This document shows positions 9,154 to 14,355 of a DNA stretch of 14,355 nucleotides, in pieces. The notes beneath the pieces were generated by a model that did not search any database, had not been told where the DNA came from, and was given only the letters and a program-made list of their open reading frames with translations. The translations under genes and the position numbers were made by a program. Source of the stretch: Lunasporangiospora selenospora (Eukaryota; Mortierellomycota; Mortierellomycetes; Mortierellales; Mortierellaceae); contig JAABOA010000492.1 of NCBI GenBank assembly GCA_015680635.1, positions 1 through 14,355 on the forward strand, given 5' to 3'. Position 1 is the first letter of the stretch, and every line of letters starts with the position of its first letter.

Positions 9154-9495
9154 GGTTTCCAATGTGTATGCGAATGGATTGGATGGAGACGATAGATGAA
9201 AATGGTGATGAAAATCTATTGGTAAAGACTACCCAGGGAGGCGCAGCCTTGCCTCGATGAGGGAGCTGTGACTGAAGAAAAGACCAACCAGACAAGGGGC
9301 CCGTGCACGTCAGGCACGTCTGGAACTTCTCGCTCTGGGCCAAAAGTAAGAGCTTAAAATTCACCTTGAAAACAAAAAAAAAACTAGAAACTTCTCTTTC
9401 ACAGCTGGCTATGGCTGCGTCCTCTGCACTTTGTCATTCCTTGGAGAGCCCTTGCCATATCCTCGTCTTCCTGATAAACAATTTTCAGTTGTACA
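9154..9495 (-). promoter_or_regulatory. Upstream region of gene A
   Basis: On the minus strand the 100 bases before ATG 9153 are rich in TC and CATC, typical of a leader. A tandem pair of 9-mers, GCACGTCAG and GCACGTCTG on the plus strand (9305-9322), lies about 150 bp upstream and includes an ACGTCA half-site (TGACGT on the minus strand) like those bound by bZIP factors of the ATF/CREB type. No TATA box is evident. Function is inferred from position only. Confidence 0.35.
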
Positions 9496-9938
9496 ATGTC
9501 AATCTTTGCCTTTGAAGAACTTCAGCCTTGTATTTTGATCACAGTCAAAGAAGCAGAGCTCATCGAGTCAATAGCGAGAGTAAAAGTTCATCATCGCTGA
9601 ACAAGATCGAACTTGGAGTAAGGATGGGATGACCTCAATGGACCATGGGAACAATGCAAGGGCCCCCTTAATGTTTCTTGGTATTGATCTTCAAGTGATT
9701 GGAGTGAGCGATGATCCAGCATCCGTATTTGTTATTCGCAATGCTGTAGGGAAAAAGTTGCTATTTAAGAAGGACTCCTAAGTCATGTTGCCAAGATTGA
9801 TGAAGGTACCAGGTGTACACGATCTCTTTAGAGGAAGAGCAGAGGGGATGTGGAAAGGGGAAACCGCCACCTACAGGAGCAGGAAAGACTTGGGTTTCTT
9901 GTGACAGTCGGACAATGAGCACCGATATATTCCATTGA
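9496..9938 (+). pseudogene. Possible decayed or multi-exon gene: three protein-like frames in series
   Basis: Three plus-strand frames follow one another. The first is ATG 9496 to TGA 9600 (34 aa, MSIFAFEELQPCILITVKEA...). The second is open from about 9585 to TAA 9781, with an internal ATG at 9629 giving 50 aa that contain APLMFLGIDLQVIGVSDDPA. The third is open from about 9807 to TGA 9938, with EEEQRGCGKGKPPPTGAGKT. A single-base shift at GTAAAAG (9580-9586) would fuse the first two. A GTGAGC donor at 9704 and an ACCAG acceptor at 9812 would fuse the second to the third in phase. The PTGAGKT string resembles a P-loop, but there is no supporting motif nearby. I do not recognise the protein. 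Chance is a real alternative, since each frame is short. Confidence 0.25.
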
Positions 9939-10370
9939 TTGGATATGCGAAAGAATGGTTCCGCATGAAAACAAGGCTAACAACCACACAGTCAAAGTCA
10001 TAGCTGCCAAAGGAGATTTAGTTCTTGAGTCTTAATGTCGGTTCACAGCACAAACTATTGGTTCAAGTAGCTTTAAAGGGTACGAACATTCTTACCTGTT
10101 TAGTGTGCGGCCGCTATTTAGTATGAAAGAATTCGGATTGTTGTGTTGAATTTCTGAACAGGACCGAGGGCTAGAAATAAAATGCGAAATATGTAGGACA
10201 AGATGAAGAGGATGGTAGTGTTTATTAAGAGAAGAGAAACTGGATGATCATCAAGGGATAAATGTGTATCTCATGCCAGTAGTCCCCCATGACAGATGTT
10301 CACAGCTGATTTAATAGCCAAGAAGTACGAGCCCCTCCACACCTCCCTTTTAGTTTCTATAAATTTTTCT
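9939..10370. other. Intergenic sequence downstream of gene B
   Basis: I see no gene here. A GCGGCCGC octamer at 10107-10114 and a nearby GAATTC are ordinary sequence. A minus-strand frame from ATG 10001 (57 codons, hydrophobic start MTLTVWLLALFSCGTILSH, several Cys) ends at 9828 and overlaps the plus-strand patches; it looks like a small secreted protein only superficially. A second TTTATT at about 10220 could be a distal poly(A) signal for gene B. Confidence 0.35.
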
Positions 10371-10376
10371 TTTAAT
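10371..10376 (-). terminator. Poly(A) signal of gene B (ATTAAA variant)
   Basis: TTTAAT on the plus strand reads ATTAAA on the minus strand, 51 bp beyond the stop at 10428. It is the nearest recognised variant, with a T-rich stretch alongside. A canonical AATAAA lies further off near 10220. Confidence 0.3.
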
Positions 10377-10427
10377 GCTAGGGAAGAGGTAATGCACATG
10401 TGGTGTGTTGGTTCTTGAGATCAGCTA

Positions 10428-13400
10428 TCAGATTTCAAGGTGCGTCTTGCCTGATCGAAAAGCCTCTTCCAAGCGATGACTCGAGCTTTGTGGGAGCTCA
10501 CCCCGCGAAACAGATTTCCGTAGTCCAGGAATCGAAAGCGTAAAACTTGGATCTTCCTTAGGGACATAATCACAGATTAACTCTAGACTCAATCCTGAAC
10601 TTATCCAGTCCTTGTGGGTCAATCTCAGGCAATGAAGCTTGGAATAGTCCAGTGTTTTCCATAGTCGTTTCCATCCCAACTGTGAGAGTTGCAAGGACCC
10701 CAACTCGAGTGAATCCAGTCTTCTGGACTGGCCCATCATCGTCACTGTCGCCACAAGTTTGTCAACAAACGCGTTTTCCTTTGAGGATCTCGAAAAGTTG
10801 GCATTCCCGAGGAAAAACTTGGTTATCATCGGAAAGTCCTGTGCCCCCAGAGTCGTAGAGTTTCCTTCCAAAAGCCAATGATAAGGTTTGATGCCTGTTA
10901 TGTTCAACGCAGAGAGGGAGCCGGCGCAGACACCAATAATGCCTTGAGCAGCAGCATAGGTATACTTGTCATGAAGGTCCGTGCAATTGATCTCAAACTG
11001 CGGCGAGAAAGGGCATGTGAGTAAAAATGCCCTCAAGATTGAATAACGCTCGCCATTCCATTCTCCAACATTGATCAGCCCATGGCTATCCCTCCAGGGC
11101 CAAGAATCCTTTCTGGAAATAGCAATGATATTGGGGAAATCCAGTAGACTGGGTTTGGATGATGTCCCAAAACTTCCTTCAATCAGCGTTATTTTTGTGA
11201 TCCTTCCTTGGTTGTATTCCGCCTGAAATCCTCCTGGGTTATTTGTCGACTTTAAAGTGACTGTCCCAAGAGAGTTGTCCATGCCCTTTAGAACCGTGGA
11301 TACCCCAATAAAGTCGAGTAGTCGAGGGGTTGAGGCATAATCGATCGTGATGGATCGAAGCTGAGGATTGTTCCTGAGAATGGCCGTCAAGTTTTGTTGT
11401 GTCAAGATCGAGCAAGCAAGGGTCATCCTAACAAGCTGTCTCCAATGGATTGACCTCAACAGAGACAGAGCTTCATCCGTTTTTGGTGAGCCGATCTTGC
11501 GGAGCTGAAGCTCGTACTCTGGATTTGACTCGTTCCGGGTGGCCCCCAACAACAAAAATGAGAGATCTATCGACTGGAGTTTGGACTCGAGATTACTCTC
11601 TACCGTCAGCTTAGACAGGTTGGGGCAAGTATTGAATAATGCTTCGATCATCTCCATCCCTGGGTAGCCACACTCCAATAGCCCAATAGATCGAAGCGTC
11701 AATATTCCCTGACCAGATGGTAAGGAGGATTGATCCAGCCAATCGCCGCAGTCGAAAAGAGTGAGTGAGTGGGCCCGACTTTTTGCTATGATGTCTATTA
11801 CAGATCCATAGGCCGAGTCTTCTGACTCAAGCAATAGGCCATCCAGTCGTAGGATCGGGATATAGCACGCTTCGAGTAAACTTTTAAGATCCCGAAGGTC
11901 ATCTTCCGATAGATCCCATTCTAGGGCCATGTCCAGTTCGACGATTGTCTTGATCTTCCTCAGAATCCGATAAAACTGTCGAGCTGCCTGTCTAGTCGAT
12001 AGTCGGATGGTAACTCGACCAAAGTGCTCATCCATAGTTCCAAAGTTGTGTTGTAAAATATCTAAAAATTGCTGTTGGATAGATTCTGCGTACCGTTCCT
12101 GAAGATGGCTGCGGCATACCCATTTGATGGTACCATCCTCAGAAACGGTTCGAAAGAGACCTCCATGAAATCCTCTCGGAGTACCAGGACCAAGGTGGGT
12201 TTCAAGCCGATTAAAATCCACCGTCGTTTGGGAAAAAGAATCATGGTCTTGGATTGGCAATCTATTCCGAAGAGCGGCTATGGCGTGCTCGAGCATAGTG
12301 CCAAGATTATCGCGGAGATAGTCAATACCATCCTCGGTTGCCCCTAGATGGTCAGCGATGTCGGAAATATCCAGTGGAGGGACGGTGACACATTTTGCTG
12401 TTGCCCCAAGCATGGCCATCTGAAGGACTGCCATCACATAGGCGCCATACTCTTCGAGAAATTTGGATGACTCTGAAATATAGTATCCAGCATGCCCAAC
12501 CGCATGAATCGTGTGTGTTGTTGACTCTGAGCTATCTGTGTCTGCGGCATGGAGACCACTCTCACAAAGAAAGTGTAAGCGGATTGGTACGATAGAAGGA
12601 TCAAAGTCGAGGTCATAGGAGGTAGCCGGTAGAATAATAAAGAGTCGAGGTGTAGGTGAATCCAATGCAATGTGTGTTTGAGTCAAGAAAGCCTTCAGAC
12701 ATGGCGCAGGGGATGTCAGTTCTTTTTCGATGCTGTTTATCCGGTGACGCATCTCCTCTAGTTTGCTCCGCAAGCTGGAGCTCACTTCGGGGCCAGGTTC
12801 AAGTTCGTCCAGTGGCTCATGCATCTTTTCTCGAGTGTTCCTGGCAAGTTCCACTTGTCCTGAAAGAAGTGCTTGGACGTAGTTGAGAGCAAGGTCGTGG
12901 TAAATTTGATAAAAATGCTCTTCAGCTTCCATGCTGTCATGAGGAGGAGAGGTAGCATTGATGTCCATTTCATCAAACACTGTGGTAGCACTGTCCCAAT
13001 CTAGGGTTCTAATGTCCTGCTCTATCAAGTCCTGGTTGGCCTCAGAAATAACAACGCTTTGACTTTGTTGATTCTCCAGCGAGGGGCTGCTGCTGCTAGA
13101 TCCGTTGGGTTGGCTGGATAATGGTAGAGCCGGAGTCGAAGTTTCCAGAAATACATCAAGAACTACATCAGGAAAAGCACGTATTCTCTTTGGAGAGAGT
13201 CTAACAAATAGGAGAGAGATTAAGTCTGAAAAGCTCTTACAGTATTGTCAATCATCCATCCATCTTCCAACATGTCATGAATCTCTTTAGTGATAGTTAC
13301 ATTTGGAAATCAGGACCACGCTCAGGCTCGACCATCATATCGCCCTTGAACACGCAGCGTGCACCCTGAAAGGCCTCCTGGATGCTCTCCCACAAAACAA

Positions 13401-13497
13401 TGTCGACATTGAGAATCTTGTCAGGGAATGTTCGGAGTGTGGCAAATGGACGGGATGCACCATCACATGTGCACTGGAACCTCTGGCCATTTGCCAT
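10428..13497 (-). CDS. Gene B: N-terminal module + coiled-coil + conserved core + LRR/RNI-like protein, 989 aa
   Basis: Two exons, 13497-13301 and 13200-10428, joined across a 100-nt intron. The start is the first ATG of exon 1 (MANGQRFQC), which aligns with gene A. Residues 1-86 are the N-terminal module (DIVLWESIQEAFQGARCVFK, then LSPKRIRAFPDVVLDVFLE). Residues 87-130 are a Ser/Gln-rich linker with a run of five Ser. Residues 160-228 are helical (LRSKLEEMRHRINSIEKEL). The core follows: FLTQTHIALDSPTPRLFIIL (residues 237-256), PIRLHFLCESG, HAGYYI and GGLFRTVSEDGTIKWVC, where gene B keeps the family pattern better than gene A. About 550 residues of irregular leucine-rich segments complete it (LRSIGLLECGYPG, LDSLELGSLQLSQLGW). 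No catalytic motif, signal peptide or membrane span is visible, so it is likely an intracellular binding or scaffold protein. The name and biochemical role are unknown. Confidence 0.9.
13201..13300 (-). other. Intron of gene B (100 nt)
   Basis: The donor is CCAAAT|GTAACT and the acceptor TATTTGTTAG|ACTC, with a CTTAAT branch-point-like site about 25 nt upstream of the acceptor. It splits codon 66 after its second base, exactly as in gene A, and joins DFQ to ILSPKRIRAFPD. The shared position and phase show it predates the duplication that made A and B. Confidence 0.88.
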
Positions 13498-14093
13498 GAC
13501 AAGAGGTCAGAGAATGCAGAGGTTAATGATGGGGATGTGAATGATGATAACAATCACTCGAAAGAGATCCAATGCAGATGCAGTGGGTGAGAGATTGATC
13601 TCGAAGGAGCTGCGCGATGGAGAGATTGAGGAGAAAAGAAATAAAAAAAGAGCTGCAAACAAACTGTCTGGATAAAGAGCCCAGGAGGGTTTGATGTCGT
13701 TACACAGCATCTCACTTCGCAGGCAGGGATGGCTAGACAAGTCAGCAGTCTTGTCGGTGTGATCTCATAATCGCCGAGAAAGAGCCCTCCTCCTTGGGTA
13801 GACAGCGCGGGTCCCTTGCTCCTTGCTGATCCCTCTTCATTGGTAACTTGGGGGTGCTGGAAAGTGGAGCATCCTTTGAGTAGACTATGGTTTGTGCCAA
13901 GAACAATGGTCAAGGACATTGTTGTAAAAAAAAAGTACTGAAAGACTCAACAAGTTGGACATGCGGGTTGAGCAAAAGATTGCTCCACAAGGTTCACAGA
14001 CAGATGAGCATGAACTGTCTGATCCCTGGTGCACGCGGACCAACATCTCACCTATCCCAGTGCACACTTATACCATACCCATAGCTTTTGAGT
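13498..14093 (-). promoter_or_regulatory. Upstream region of gene B
   Basis: On the minus strand 13500-13650 is a TC-rich leader with a T-rich block (around 13641-13650), consistent with promoter and 5' UTR. A minus-strand frame with a true ATG at 13919 (121 codons, ending at 13554) overlaps this leader. Its product is dominated by Ser, Pro, Leu and Phe read from pyrimidine-rich DNA, so I treat it as incidental. Nothing else is recognised between 13660 and 14093. Confidence 0.35.
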
Positions 14094-14114
14094 AAAGCAA
14101 CGGTCCGTTGCTTT
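14094..14114. repeat. Perfect 10-bp inverted repeat with 1-bp centre
   Basis: AAAGCAACGG, T, CCGTTGCTTT. The arms are perfectly complementary, and the centre reads CGG-T-CCG, the arrangement of inverted CGG triplets that many fungal Zn2Cys6 transcription factors bind as dimers. It lies about 600 bp upstream of gene B. It could be a regulator site or a chance palindrome. Confidence 0.5.
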
Positions 14115-14355
14115 CAACTTCTTGTCATGGCTACCAAATAATTTCGATGAAATATCAGTCTCCACTGGCTACCCGAACAGCCTCGACTGTCATCACAGAA
14201 CCGCATGTTTTGATTGCATCCTCTTTATTTCATTATCGACATAAGGAGGTGCTAGGATAGATACACTACATCCATCAATACTGTAGCGTCTGAGGATCTA
14301 ATCCCTATCTAGTGGCAGAGTTCGGCCTTCCTGTAGGGCAAACGGTACTGACGAG
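14115..14355. other. Unassigned end of window
   Basis: I see no reading frame of useful length, no RNA gene and no repeat here. It may belong to the promoter of a gene outside the window. Confidence 0.3.

Noticed and set aside
9828-10001. Small secreted-protein-like minus-strand frame (57 aa, hydrophobic start, several Cys)
   Set aside because: It overlaps the plus-strand patches, has no leader or poly(A) signal, and a short hydrophobic start is common by chance.
10107-10134. GCGGCCGC followed by GAATTC, suggestive of a cloning adaptor
   Set aside because: Spacing and flanks do not match an adaptor, and no vector sequence surrounds them.
13554-13919. 121-codon minus-strand frame upstream of gene B
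   Set aside because: It overlaps the TC-rich leader of gene B and shows biased composition without recognisable motifs.
1-14355. CRISPR arrays, bacterial operons, tRNA or rRNA genes
   Set aside because: None seen; the window is eukaryotic with spliced genes.

Overview
This is a eukaryotic, almost certainly fungal, window. It has GT-AG introns, AATAAA-type poly(A) signals, pyrimidine-rich leaders and roughly 45-50% GC, with no operons or Shine-Dalgarno sites. From memory, both recognisable protein families here are strongly expanded in Mortierellomycotina (Mortierella, Linnemannia and relatives). One is an F-box protein with degenerate leucine-rich repeats. The other is a large protein whose core carries PRLFIILP-like, RL(Y/H)FLC and GGL(Y/F)R...KWVC motifs followed by an RNI-like repeat region. 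The assignment to that group is recognition, not a search result.

Layout. 1-2.2 kb: gene-poor, with an unrecognised minus-strand reading frame (258-788), a diverged repeat pair (836-1058) and a tentative spliced minus-strand gene or remnant (about 1539-2172). 2.47-4.93 kb, plus strand: an F-box/LRR gene of about 770 codons whose frame is interrupted twice. One interruption lies near 2742-2750; the other is at a run of eight T at 4715-4722. There is one convincing intron at 2780-2924. 4.93-5.94 kb: convergent intergenic region with poly(A) signals at both edges. 5.94-9.15 kb, minus strand: gene A, two exons, 1007 aa. 9.15-10.43 kb: intergenic, with plus-strand protein-like patches in three frames. 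10.43-13.50 kb, minus strand: gene B, two exons, 989 aa, a tandem paralogue of A. 13.5-14.36 kb: upstream region of B and unassigned sequence, with a perfect 10-bp inverted repeat centred on CGG-T-CCG.

The central result is the tandem pair A/B. Each starts with a 197-nt first exon encoding an 86-residue N-terminal module. The intron lies at exactly the same residue (66) and phase in both, and re-joining the exons restores a matching module end (ILPKRIKAYP in A, LSPKRIRAFP in B). A low-complexity linker, a helical/coiled-coil stretch, the conserved core and about 550 residues of degenerate repeats follow. The F-box neighbour would act as a substrate adaptor of an SCF ubiquitin ligase if functional. 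Whether A and B act in recognition, ubiquitin biology or something else cannot be told from sequence alone. The region reads as a fast-evolving, paralogue-rich accessory locus rather than a housekeeping one.
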